From Pseudorasbora parva (taxonomy: Eukaryota; Chordata; Actinopteri; Cypriniformes; Gobionidae), in contig NC_090184.1 of NCBI RefSeq assembly GCF_024679245.1, positions 13,839,233 to 13,903,232 of the forward strand: 64,000 nucleotides of DNA, written 5' to 3'. Under the pieces are notes generated by a model. The model did no database searches, was not told the origin of the DNA, and saw nothing but the letters and a program-made list of their open reading frames with translations. Both the position numbers and the translations under genes were made by a program. How positions within the stretch are numbered: the first letter of the stretch is position 1; each line of letters begins with the position of its first letter. Positions 11,391-24,300 of the stretch are shown piece after piece.

Positions 11391-11477
11391 TTATTTATCA
11401 GGCATTTTTGACTTTACAATTTTGCAGAACATTCACAGTCACAAACAGCTTATATTACTGCATGAAAGGGAATATAA

Positions 11478-12101
11478 GGCCCCGTCCACACGAAGCCAGC
11501 GCTTTCCCAATCCGATCTTTTTTTTCCTCGTTTCAAGAAATATCTGCGTCCACACGAGATTGCGAAAACTGACTAAAAACGATGTAGTTTGCATGCCAGG
11601 CCAGTGTGTGGCGCTGTAATTCTGCCACAGAAATACACTAAAAACGGAGAAGAAGAGTTGTGGCTAGCAGGGGTATAGCAGTGGTCGGAGGTGAGGCAAA
11701 ATATCACAATAAAATAACAATAAATACATTTGCTACTTAACAGATGTGTTTTATTAATGCCTACACCTACCCCAACCCAAAACATACCCTTACAATAATG
11801 CAGATGCGTTAATTAAATGACGCGATATTGATGTGCGCAAGCCCAGTGCCCGTAGTTGTATCCCTTAACTTTTTCACCGTGCTGGACGTAGTGTGATGAC
11901 ATCACCGTTTCAGAAAATATATGGATTCGCTGTACACACGAAAACGGAAGATGATCGTTTTCAGATTTATCCACTTTGGGACCCGGTTTCGAAAAATATC
12001 GGATTCATGCTTCTAAAACGCCAGATCCGTGTGGACGAAACGCTGATACGGTACAAAATTTATACGTATACAGCTAAACACGTCTCCGTGTGGACGGGGC
12101 C
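11478..12101. mobile_element. MITE with GGCCCCGTCCACACG termini
   Basis: The left end GGCCCCGTCCACACGAAG and the right end CCGTGTGGACGGGGCC are inverted repeats. Internal motifs such as CGTCCACACGAG and CGTGTGGACGAAAC repeat the theme. It is non-coding and hAT-like in style, but I found no clear 8-bp target duplication. Confidence 0.7.
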
Positions 12102-12270
12102 TAAGAAGAAGAAAAAAACATAATAGGGCCACTTTAATGCTTTGGAGTACAGGAGAATATTGCAGAATGTCTTGCTTCTCACAATTGAAAAGTTGTTGTC
12201 CAAAGAGGAATGATCAGATGTTATTTTTTAGATATGTCCCTGCCCACACATTGCACACACAACCAAGAAG

Positions 12271-12534
12271 TACACTGTCAGAAAAAAAGGTACATTGCTG
12301 TCACTGGGGCGGTACCCTAAGGTACAAAACCCAAAAGGTACTAACATGTACCTAAAAGGTACTACTCTGTACCTTTAAGGTACTAATACGCACTCTTAAA
12401 GTACTGATATGTACCTTTTAAGGTACTAACATGTACCATTTAGGGGTGAGTAAGGTACAAAGATGTACCTTTTCACTTTTGTACCTTAGGGTACCGCCCC
12501 AGTGACAGCCGTGTACCTTTTTTCTGAGAGTGTA
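12271..12534. mobile_element. Foldback MITE (GGTAC-rich)
   Basis: It is almost entirely palindromic: TACACTGTCAGAAAAAAAGG at the left and CCTTTTTTCTGAGAGTGTA at the right, with inverted copies of GTCACTGGGGCGGTACC, GGTACTAACATGTACC and similar blocks between. It would form one long hairpin. TA at both ends is compatible with a Tc1/mariner-type target. Confidence 0.8.
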
Positions 12535-13900
12535 GCTTGAGGACAAGTACATCAGACCAGATTTGAACACTATAGTAAATATTTGTTCCTACATTAAACT
12601 CATGCTAACTGGGAGACATTTTACAACTACTTATGATAAGTTTGAAGCCATCATCAACATGAGTGGAACAACACTGACTCTACTTGTAAAAAGCTGTCTG
12701 CAAGTTTACCCAGATGGCTTAAACATTTCAAGAAAACAAAGGGGAAGACCAGGGTTTTACAGTCATACAGATGTCTGCAGTATTTGTGCGATTCTTGCTA
12801 ATTTCCTGACCAGTGATTTGTGATTAAAATGGTTAAGACCATTATAAGAACACTAAATATTATGCCAATTTTGACTTGGCTCATTTCTTGTTTTAATTTT
12901 ATTTTTATCCATCAAGATGATTGGATAGAGAGGGAATAATCAGTGACTTCAAATTAGATATCAGCTTCTTCTTCTAATGTGAAGAATCATGTTAAGATAA
13001 ATTTCAGATTTCTGCTTACCAACTGAACGGAGCTGGAATTTTGAGCGAGGTTCCGAGCATTGCATACAATGTTAATAACTCCCGCAAGGTCTGTATTCAT
13101 TATGTGTGCAATTCCCACTCGCATATCCAGCATTTTCCTACGACCCACGATGCTTTGCGTAAATTATGGAAGTAACTTCCGTTAAACTGTAACTGTGTAC
13201 ATTGTACAATGAATGAAGTGACATTAATCTACTCACCCTTCAACCATCAAACATTAAAAGGAAATGTAAATGCATTAACAAATTACGACAACAGACCATG
13301 GATACCTCCACAAGCTATATTACAGATGTGTTAAATATCACTGTAGTAATAATTATTATTCAATTTAGGTTGCCTTAATCAAAAATGTTCATTAATATTT
13401 ATAAAGTGTTTTCTGTCATTTTGCCAGATAACAAATACTGTATATACATGCTTTAGAAATGTCCTGCTAATTGGGATTATGGGATATATCATAATTAAAT
13501 AAGGAGAGCAGACCACAAATGTGCGGTGTATATCTTTTGGCATGCTGTTACAGTGAAATATACAAAGAAGAAGAAAAAAATTATCATGAGGAAAATAATG
13601 CAGCAGACTGAAAAGAGCTCTCGCCACAGATATTCTTGTGATACCATATCTCATCAAAATACCAAGTGTTACATTCTTAGGATGTCTGAAAATTAAAACA
13701 TCAGGGAAATGCTGTCAAACCGGCTGATGAGGATTAGGTAGTGCAACCTTGTTTCAGTCTTTTTGAGTGGAAGTTCCCCAAAGCGGAAGTTCTTCCCATT
13801 TTTACCATAAACGCTGTAGGCTCATCAGGAAAAAGGTGAATAGAGACGTGCGTTCTGTCCCTCACACGAATCCTCCAGCCGTTGGCAGCTTGTTGACCCT
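12535..13900. other. Stretch without a recognised feature
   Basis: AT-rich sequence with scattered short open frames and no domain, splice-site or repeat signature that I can support. Confidence 0.4.
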
Positions 13901-13904
13901 TGAT

Positions 13905-13965
13905 GAGTTTACATTTACATTTAATCATTTAGCAGACGCTTTTATCCAAAGCGACTTACAAAAAA
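13905..13965. repeat. Short conserved fish repeat (GCAGACGCTTTTATCC)
   Basis: The core TTTAGCAGACGCTTTTATCC followed by AAAGCGACTTACA is an abundant teleost repeat core. An inverted copy lies at 48480-48525 in the 3' UTR of the inpp5a-like gene. Confidence 0.6.
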
Positions 13966-14079
13966 GGGGAGAGCAATAGAAGCAATGAAACAAACAAGGC
14001 CAACAACCTGTAAGAGCTGTAAGAAATCTCAATTAATTAGCACAGTACACAATTTTTTTATTTATTTTTTATAGCCATC

Positions 14080-14325
14080 TACAATAGCCACCTACAACAA
14101 AAAACTCACGTACGCAAAATACCGAACACTGGATTTTGATAGCCATGATAACAACCCATTAGGACTAAGGCTGTTTCCCCAACTGTTGTCGTTAAGCAGA
14201 TTCAGTGGCCCAATGGGTTGGTTTTGTATGGCATTCTAGCTAATCGTGCCGCAATAGCCATCTACAACAAAAACTCACGTACGCAAAATACAGAACACTG
14301 GATTTTGATAGCCATGATAACAGGA
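14080..14325. repeat. Direct duplication of about 70 bp
   Basis: The text 'acaacaaaaaactcacgtac' through 'gatagccatgataaca' at 14092-14154 recurs almost unchanged at 14263-14322, offset about 170 bp. A local duplication. Confidence 0.75.
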
Positions 14326-14871
14326 TAACAGTTTAGGTTAGGATGTGTTAAGGCCGTTCTAAAATGCTTATTGGTACTGAAATTAACATCAAATTGTTGT
14401 TTTGGTGTATTTGAAAAAGTATTTAAAACAGTTGGATTATAGTTATTATTCATTCTCTACATTTTGTATATAAGGGGTTAGAATCTGCAGCTTACCACTC
14501 ATGAGTACTTTTAAATAAGCTGCTCTTATACTCTTACTTAATTAGTTTTTTGGACAAGTAATTTTTACTCACACTACATTTTTTGGAAAGTAATGGGTAG
14601 CATTACTATCTCTTTTCACACTGTGTATACTATACTGTATACTAATCCTTTAAATAGTTAGTAGCCATTATTTAAGACCTTCACATAACCTGCAGTTTCG
14701 GGCAGAATTGGATCGCTATTCAATCACAAAGCTTTATTATATATTGTGGCTAATTTCATAATGTTGGAAAGTAACCAAAAATAATGTAGTAACATTACTA
14801 TATTAATTATCACATTGTAGAGCACAGTACATGTAAAACAATGCAAAATAAATAAGTACTGGAAACTTGTA

Positions 14872-14872
<1 letters not shown>

Positions 14873-14948
<76 letters not shown>
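14873..14948. repeat. (TA)n microsatellite
   Basis: About 75 bp of TA dinucleotides with no interruption. Confidence 0.95.
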
Positions 14949-14953
<5 letters not shown>

Positions 14954-15097
14954 TACCTGTCTTACAGAAAATATAATAATGAAATAAAAGGCAACATAAT
15001 TGTACTTGGGGTCATATGAAGTTCATTACTTTGTTTGTTGGGTGTAAAATAATAGATAAACATGCTTTAAGGTTCAAAAACCACATACTGTACATTA

Positions 15098-15613
15098 TTG
15101 CAGTACCTCTTGTACTGTACGATATTGCAGTACCTCTTGTACTGTACGATATTGCAGTACCTCTTGTACTGTACGATATTGCAGTACCTCTTGTACTGTA
15201 CGTTATTGCAGTTCCTCTTGTACTGTACGATATTGCAGTACCTCTTGTACTGTACGATATTGCAGTACCTCTTGTACTGTACGTTATTGCAGTACCTCTT
15301 GTACTGTACGTTATTGCAGTACCTCTTGTACTGTACGTTATTGCAGTACCTCTTGTACTGTACGTTATTGCAGTACCTCTTGTACTGTACGTTATTGCAA
15401 TACCTCTGTACTGTACGTTATTGCAGTACCTCTTGTACTGTACGTTATTGCAGTACCTCTTGTACTGTACGTTATTGCAGTACCTCTTGTACTGTACGTT
15501 ATTGCAGTACCTCTTGTACTGTACGTTATTGCAGTACCTCTTGTACTGTACGATATTGCAGTACCTCTTGTACTATACGATATTGCAGTACCTCTTGTAC
15601 TGTACGTTATTGC
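15098..15613. repeat. 27-bp minisatellite, about 19 units, hairpin core
   Basis: The unit is ATTGCAGTACCTCTTGTACT followed by GTACGAT or GTACGTT. Within each unit CAGTAC and GTACTG are perfect inverted repeats around CTCTT, so each unit can fold into a small hairpin. About 19 units are present. Units end in GAT or GTT in a patterned order (GAT-rich at both edges, GTT-rich in the middle). One unit near 15397-15421 is 25 bp. Two plus-strand frames are open across it only because of the repeat, so it is not read as a gene. Confidence 0.95.
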
Positions 15614-18283
15614 CAGCCTGTTTGAAACACTCTAATTTCTGCAAAGCCCACCTTCCGAAAAGCTCAAAGAGCTCTAATTGGTCAACTAATCCGGTGTGTG
15701 TTGATTGGCCAAACACCTCAAGCATGTGTCGGAAAACAAAGGCCACTTTACCATAATTGCGTTTTTTTTGTTTTAAGGCTTCTAAAGCTATTTTAATCAC
15801 ATTTAATAATGCGGTCTTTATTACCGTATTACGGTAGTTTGAGTCTGAGTTAGTTTCTGAAAATGCAGATGATCAAGCAGTTCTGAATCAATTTTGCAGG
15901 CACAACTTGAGCCGAACGTTTTACAGTGGTATGTTTTTATCCTGTAACTCTTACCTTTCAGATATGTTATGTTTTATAACAACGGTTTAATTTGTCATCT
16001 TCACTGTAACAACTTTATGTCCGGAAGTGACAAAATAAAAAACAATTTTATACTGAAGTATATTTCTTGTTTATTTAGGTGTGTAAAGGTGTTGTATTCC
16101 AAGTGTAGGAAGCCGTAGACAAGCTAACTTTTGGGTTGCATAGCTCAGGAACAGCATTAAAAATACAATTAAACTACATATTGTTTAATTTCATCCATTT
16201 TCAGCAGATGGCTAAAGAAAGGGGGATTTGCTTTCGCATTGAAATTTCTCTGTTGGATAGAATAAATCCTTTTGTAGACGACTTTAAGCTTTATAACATG
16301 CAGATATTATACATGCACAAACAGATACATTACACAAAAGGAAAACATTAAATATAGTGTAAACTGATAATAAATGCAATTAGCTGAAATTGCTTTTTTT
16401 GACCCATTAAGATAATAAATGTAATATTGAATAACTTATTATCAGTTTACACTATAATAAATTTTCATTTAATCACAATTAACATGCAGTTAAGTGTCCA
16501 AAAACATACATTGCCAGTTTTTAAAAGTATTCTTTTTAACAAGGGACTACTTGAAATACCTGTAAATGTACTAAGAGATATCACACTTCTGAGATACGTT
16601 ATTCTCATTTTCAACCGTCATAACTGAAATATCTTTGCTCCTTCCTGAACCTATTTCATGCCCTAGAGCTTCATGCTGCCGGCTTTGTCAAGTCAATCAT
16701 AAATCTTTGTCTAACCTCCAAAATGCAAGTCATTTCTGCTATTCATAACTTACAGTGGCAGGTCACAGATCTTCAGAAGAAATTATACACAAAAGCCCCA
16801 TTTCCACTGAAACTTTGACTCCACGCACCACAACAGACTTTTAGGTTGAAATAAAATGCGTAAAAAGCGTTAACCAATCAGCATGTTCAGCACCCAAGTC
16901 CCACCCCCCAAAGTTCCTCTACTACCTCACAAGCAGAGCCATTTTAAGGGGGCCATTTTTACCTGGAACTTAATTAAGACCCCAGTTCATGCGGTCAAAA
17001 CACACAGAGTACCACCCCAAAGTCCCTAGATCATGGGGAAAGTTCCCACGGTGGAAACGCAGCTATACTGTGCGCACGCCTTTATTCCATGGAGACTGCC
17101 TCAAACTTTTGGCTCTCAGCCAAAAGTTTAATTTTAGTCTGGTCACAAGAACCACCCTTTTAAATGTCTTTATGTAAACTTATTTCTCTAATTTCTTCTG
17201 AAAGACATTATTCAGGATAGATCAAATAAAATGAGTAAAAGGACATACACTAAGTTCTTGCATGAAACTCTAGATGCCGCAAGCTGATAGGTGTTTTACT
17301 CATTTGTTAGCAATCGCATTGTCATCGACCTAGCACATCTGATTGGTTGCTCTTGCATCAGCAGCCAATGAGCTGTGGCTCAACGCTTAAATACAGGTAG
17401 TTTTACTGTTAGCAGTTTACAGCGCTCTTCAGAAACACCCTCCACCTTCCCCAGCTCCACCTGTATAGATCTGCTATGGGTGTTATTTCATGTATATTAC
17501 ATGTGCATGTATTGGCAGTAGTCTTGGTACTTGCTCTTAACCAAATAAATGTTGAATAATATTTTCCGCCAATACACATACACACACACTTTAAATGGTT
17601 TTTGCTTTCAGTTCATAAATTATTCATACACTTGTTTTAATGTAATGTTTTTCTTTGTTCAAAATCCTTGTTTTCTTTCTAACACACAATAGCTTCATTT
17701 TAGGATGGAGTGAGACATCTGTTCTGTGAACAGCATATGCTGCATATACAATAATCTTCTTTGTGATATTATATTTTTTATTATGTCCATTTATTCTTGT
17801 CCAGTTTGGTAAAGGGGTAAGAGTAACTCTATAATCTAATGGGAGGGATATATTGTACTTTTACCCAACGGATGGGTGACAACATTCAGACTCTTCATGA
17901 CATATATATCACTTTACAGCTGCTTTATTGTTTTATTATCAATTAAAATTCAGCAGTGAAAAACAAAGCAGTTGTGCAAAGTGCATAACACACCTCAAGT
18001 CTATCTGTCTGTCTGTTTGAGAGCACTTTTACTGCACATAATCAATCGTAATGCCTCTATGAGATTTGATAAAGACCTTCAGTGGCAGAAATGCCTGCAA
18101 TGGCAATCAAATCCCTCAAACTTGATACCTCAGCTGTTTGAATGCTCTGAATTGAAATGAGATCCATCCCCCAGTAAATGTAATCCACAATGCAGTTCAA
18201 AGCTTAAAGCAGAGGTTATTACTTGACCATGTTATTAGTATTATAAAAGTGGCCTAACAGGGAAATCTGGTTCTTTTCCTCAG
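15614..18283. other. Region upstream of first recognised inpp5a-like exon
   Basis: It is mostly AT-rich and without an open frame of note. A MITE-like patch at about 16795-17065 has the 'catttccactgaaactttga ... cccacggtggaaacgcagct' pattern. A motif-rich patch at 17330-17480 has TTAAATA and GATTGG elements. I searched for the missing INPP5A-type first exon (a VLLVTANVGS-like peptide before a donor) and did not find it. Confidence 0.4.
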
Positions 18284-18325
18284 GTGGGTGAGATTGAAGG
18301 AGACTGGCTGCGAGAGTTCTTCACG
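18284..18325 (+). CDS. inpp5a: inpp5a-like exon (corresponds to human exon 2)
   Basis: The 42-bp exon encodes [14 protein letters not shown], with acceptor cctcag and donor gtgagt. It is phase 0 at both ends. The DWLREFF core matches NWLREFY of INPP5A. The preceding residues differ, which supports a diverged paralog. Confidence 0.85.
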
Positions 18326-21300
18326 GTGAGTTTCATCCATACGCTCACATCTGATGCTATAATGTATAATAGTGAAAAAACTAAACAGCACAAGCTCTTT
18401 ACTGTTTTAAGTCACACGGACATCTCTTTGTCAGAGCTCTCCATCTGTTTAAACATGTTATAAACACACATACACACCTTTGCAGAGTGAACTTTACTCT
18501 GTTAAACAGTCACTGTGAACCTAAAGGTGTTTGCCTCATTTATACAACCTGTCTTTGGTACACCATAAAATCATGCTGTTGTCACGTTGTGAACAAAAGT
18601 TGAATCACAGATTTTCCTACTACAAAATCTCTGCATCTAATGCATACAAAATCTGTTACCTTATATTTGAATTGTCTTTGGTCGTCTTTTTGCCTGGTAA
18701 CATTGTTTGTGCAACTTAATTATCAAAGATAGCAATAAAAAAAAGTAAGTTAAAGGTAGGGTAGGTAAGAATTGGTTAAAAAACTTTTTTGTCCAAATTT
18801 GTTTAAACGTTCTTAATATATCAATACATAATTAAAATGTAAGTACTCTAAAAAAGAAAGTATAAAATGTGAGTGTCTGTAGACCTCTCACAACTGTTTT
18901 AAAGACAGCTCATTATTTCCATTCACTCCACCTTCTCCCTTCTGGCCTCTTTCCAAAGCCACGCCCCCAAAATACATGAACTCGCTACACCAACCGCTCA
19001 GTTGGAAGATGCATTATTTACCTGAGATGAGCAGTGTGCATGTAGTGACATCATGTCAGAATCACATGTAATAAAACATCTAACTTTATCAGTATGAATA
19101 TAAACAAATAAGAGTCTTTTAGTACTCACTATCAAGCTCGAATACCGATACTGGTAAAGTTTAAAATATATTTTTGTTTAATTCGGTAACAAGCTAGTTA
19201 TATTTATAAGGCAAGGCTAAAAACGAGTAGCATTGATAAAAAAACTTTTCCCAATAACATCAGTTATAGTGTGATGAAGATGAATTTTGTGTAAGATTCA
19301 TAACATATACTGTGTTTTGCATGTAAGAGTTTCAATGATGAAAGCGTTGTTGATTAGTAGTAGCTAAAGCTAACTTAGTTCTAAAAAAAAGTTCCTGGAT
19401 GCGGTGGACTAGCTTTTACACATGCATTTTGTTATCTAAAGTTAAATTTTGCAAAATTCAACACAACAGCGATCAACTTGAACTAAGCACATTGAGTATT
19501 TATCATCTCTAAGTGTATAATATTGTAATATTGTAAGGCAGCTACATGTGCTCTTGATACATGCTTCATGAAAACATAAACCAAAAAAATGTATAATCAA
19601 AATGAAAGATTACCTGTCCAGCAGAAATACAGCCAGCAATGAGTCGTTTTTCAGTCCCTTAAGGTCCCTCAGTTCTCACCATCGTTTGATTTCTTTGTTT
19701 ATCCAAAGACTTTTTATGCATTGTAGTGACTTTACATGTAGGCCTAGTGTCTTCCTTTTTTTTGCATTGTTTGCCTTCGCTGACTGCAAAACCTGGCACC
19801 GTGCATTTTGAATGCTTTTGCTCTTTCTAGGGGTGCGCGCATGTGTGGGCAGAACCTGTAGCGAAAGCGGTGGTCGCTATGGTAGCGAGAGAGAATGGCA
19901 GTCGCCCAAGCCAATCGCTTGTTTCGTCCCGAACGAAAATAATGAGCGTCGTTTATTGCAGATTAAAAAGTCTAGAATCACTTGATTTTTATACTCTCTT
20001 TTTCAGAGTACTTACATTTTAATTATGTATTGACATATAAAGAAAGTTTAAAGAAATTTGGGCAAAATTGTTTTAGATCATTCTTAGCTACCCCACCTTA
20101 AAATTTAAAATACACTTGCCTCAATATATTTTTCTATAACAATTTACAAAAAAATATCCATGTTGAAATGTGCTACACAAACTATTAATGTCAGAACAAT
20201 GTTGACTTTCCTTAAATCGTATGCTACATTCTAATTGTTAGTCCTTTTTGGGTTAGGTGCTATTATATAAATTCTACACCTACGTGACAGTACAGTAGCT
20301 ACTTTTATTTGAAATATATTTTTTAAAGGGGTGGTTGCATGCGATTTCACTTTTTTAACTTTAGTTTGTAATGTTGCTGCTTGAGCATAAACAATATCTG
20401 CAAAGTTACAGCGCTGAAAATTCAATGCAAACTGAAAAATGGCCGGTTTGGACTACAAAGAGCTTCTTCCCGGGTTGGTGACATCATAAACCCCTGCTAG
20501 TCACCGCAGATGTGACTTCTGCCCGTAATGGTAAGGGGCGTGGCGTTTCCGGACAACCTGTGCTTGGCACTTCAGCCAATAAAAATACATGAAACTACAT
20601 TTGGCCATCTAACCAATCTAAGACCATTGCGTTTTTTGGAGGGATGGGCTTTATAGAAGCAGGAAGCAAACGAGCCGTTCAAAGGACAGTGGAGACAGTG
20701 GTGTGGAATAAAGGTAAAATAAAATAAAAATACGCTGTTTAAAAAAAAAAAGAAGTATTAAGACCTGTTATACTGCGCCCCATAAACACAACCAAGCGTA
20801 GAAAAAAAACACGGAACCACCCCTTTAATATTATTCTTGTGATTTTATCAATTTAATTAATTCAGTGATAAACACTAGTGAATGAATTGTATGTCTAATG
20901 TCAATTTTATCATCTTAGGCGGTCCACATGTACAAGCCACGCTTCATCGCTCTGCACTTTCAGGAAGTTGGTGGAAAGGACTACATGGTGAACATGGGCC
21001 ATGCAGAGAACTTTTTCTGGTGAGGATATGGCAAATTGTGTGCCATAAATGAGTCAGCTTATTGGCACAATGTCAGTGTCAGATGGTACCAGACCATTGA
21101 TTACCGAGTTTATATACCATGGTATACATCTGGGGTGGGGAACGTTGATCCAGAAGGGCCACTCTCTTGCAGAGTTTAGCTCCAACCCTGAACAAAAACA
21201 CTCACCTGCCTGTAACTTTAGTAATTCTGAAGACCTTGATTAGCTTCAGGTGTGTTTGATTAGGGTTGAAGCCAAACTCTGCAAGAGAGTGGCCCTTCTG

Positions 21301-24300
21301 GATCAACTTTCCCCACCCATGGAATACATGGATGAATTGTTGCATCATATCTAGAAATATCCCAATAATGTGATAGCATTTTTTTTCAGTGCTTTTTGGG
21401 TGGATGTGACAGCAGTGTATTCAACAGATTGTTACTAAATTACAAAGGATTTATTGTTCCTATATATGCAAAAAATATATTGTATTTTTCTTCTGATTAT
21501 AGGACCATAGAGTCCAGTTCTGAGATGGCAGACTTCGACAGAGTTTGTGTCTATGTAGACAGTCATTTCAAGGCTGTGGACAGTTTCACGGTGAGTGATA
21601 CAGTTGTTGAAATATCTGAAATTTTCACTTGTTTCCTTGGTGATTTAGATCAAGGGAAATAAGCTGAACTGTCATGCAATCTCTGAATGTGTTGCTTCTT
21701 GCAACATCAGTGCTGTGATGGTTGGTTTGGATGTCCACTAGATGGAGCTCTACAACCATTTTAAGATTAGTCTTCCAAAACTGACCTTACTCACCTTCCT
21801 GTGTGTTCTAGTGCTATCTATACTCACAGCATTGCCTCAAAGTTAAAGTGATAGACAATTTAAAATGTAAATTATGTTATCATTTAACCTAATATATATA
21901 CAAATAAATATATAAAATAAATAAATATTTTCATAGTATAAGTGAATGAGGACAGGTGCAAAAAAGGGGAAGAGGCACAATAATAGTAGACTATCCGCCT
22001 TTAATGTAACATTGAATGTGCGAGGCATCATTCGCTTCTGGTTATTTGAGCTGGACAAAAACAGTCCATTGTGCTGCTGGACATTGCAAAATGGTATCTG
22101 TTATCATGTAATTTTAATTTATAATAGCATCACATAACCAAACTGGTTTGTAGTGCAAATAGTTTTGCTGTTTACGGCACTTTGTTTTTCTTCTAGGTTT
22201 TTTATTTATAGTCGCTAATGAATTGGGAGTCTTGCACATTTACAGAAAATAGCTTACTTACACATTATATGCACAATATATTATATCACAAGTATTCTGA
22301 AGACATCCAATAGTTTTTTGTGAGGAACAGACAGAACTGATAATTGTTTCCCACAGTAAGATGCTGTGGCCAGTTAGTGAGTTGAACTCAAGCACATGAT
22401 CAGTCCGATTTTGGATAAAACATAGAGTGGGAGACCATATTAAAATAGAAAATTACAAAGACCTGTTAAAAATGGTAGGTTACCCAAAAATGTATTTGTT
22501 CATCCTTGGAACACAAATCGAGAGAGTTCTCTGACCCCTCCATAGACAAGTATTTAATTACCACTTTCAGGACCCAGAAAGGTAGTACAAGCATAGTTTA
22601 AATAGTCCATGTGACTCCAGTGGTTCAAGCTTAAAGTTATGAAGCGATGAGAATACTTGTGCACAAAAAACAAAGATAACTTTATACAACAATCTCTTCA
22701 CGTCTGTGTCAGTCTTCTACGCTGTTGACGTAGTAAATACAGTGCAACACTTCCAAGATACGTCCGAGCTACGTCAGAATGTCGGCTTGCCATTGACCGA
22801 CGATGTTCTCACGAGCACCACGACGTATGCGTGTGATGATAATGCAAGAGCTGGCCACATGAACTGCGTAGGAGTCTGACACAGATTGTTTGTTTTTTGC
22901 GCAAAAAATTAAATGGCTGTCTATGGAGAGGTCAGTGAGCTCTCGGATTTCATCAAAATGATCTTGATTTGTGTTCTGAAGATGAACGCAGGTCTTACGT
23001 ATTTGGAACAACACAAGGGTGAGTAATTAATGACATAATTTTATTTTTGGGTGAACTAACCCTTTAAGTAAATTATTGGCCAGCTGTCTAACAACAGCGA
23101 TGGACCAAAGACAGAGCCCAGAGGCACCCCTTTCATTACTCAAAGTAACTTCTGTGAAAAGAGAGAAGTTGCTGGTGTTTGGCAGGGTATTAACCCTCAG
23201 CCCACCCAGGTGAGAGGTGCTGTCTGTGTGTTTGTGCACAATGTGTTTGGTCTGTACCTTGATGGACTGGGTTAATGTGCAGGAGTGGCCAGGCAGCAGA
23301 CCGAGTCAATACGTTTAACTCCAGATTAAAACTATTGATTAGGCCTCTCTCATCTGAACATGATAAATAAACTGAAGGTGTACGTGTGTGTGAGTGAGTG
23401 AGTGAGTGAGTGAGTGTGTATTTGTTTTGTTGATGCAGGATGGGTAGTAAGTTTTTCTCTACAAAGACCCTTTGCCACACCTGATTCAGTTTTTGATCCC
23501 AATTATAAATGTATGTCAAATATTAAAATGTTATAGATGCATACAAATCATCTTTGTCAAAAGAAAAAAATAAAGTTAATCAAGACCCCCAGACAGCATA
23601 CACACACACACACACACACACTTAAAGAGAGATCAGCACACTTGCAGCTTTACACCTATCTTCATCAATCAGGCCAGTGCAGCATTTAATAAAAATGTAT
23701 TGACTTAAAAGTGATTTTTTTATCTAAACACCATTTGTACGATGTGTGCCAGACGCTCTCTGCATTTACACACACACTCTCTTTCCAGTCAAGCGATGAT
23801 TCACAACCCTCAGAAAACTAATTACAAATCAATACAGATGATGTGAGACAAATGAGAATGAAGGTGGGTGTTTACACAGCCGATGGCTGTGTATGTGAGA
23901 GTGTGTGTGAGTTCATGCAGTGCATTGAGGACCTTTATTAAAAAAGCAGCACGTTTTTTGCAAGATTTGATTATTTTATGCCATCACAGTTATTTGTTTA
24001 TCAAACAGACCCATCTTTTCCCATGCCTCATTGCAAATACACTCGATCCTTGTCAACAGTATGGAATGATACTTTAGAGCAATATATTGTCTTTTAGTTC
24101 TTTAGCTTTAAAGTGTTAAAGGCACAATATAAATATCCAACAATTACTAGAACAATGGTTAACACTTGCAAGAGTAATAACAGTAAATTATGCATAATTA
24201 CATGCAACTAATTCTAAACTAATCTCTACTTACCATAACCCTATAAGTACATGTATTTAATTAATATTATTCAGTTCTTAAATAAATAATTACACTGTAA

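Noticed and set aside
15098..15613. CRISPR-like regular array
   Set aside because: Units are contiguous with no unique spacers, and the DNA is vertebrate. It is a tandem minisatellite.
15016..15756. A 246-codon open frame with repeated AVPLVLYDI peptide
   Set aside because: It is the translation of the 27-bp minisatellite; another plus-strand frame is open as well, and a length change in one unit shifts the frame. No start context or domain supports a protein.
16136..16351. Candidate first exon of the inpp5a-like gene
   Set aside because: No peptide like VLLVTANVGS and no suitable donor in frame; rejected as the missing exon 1.
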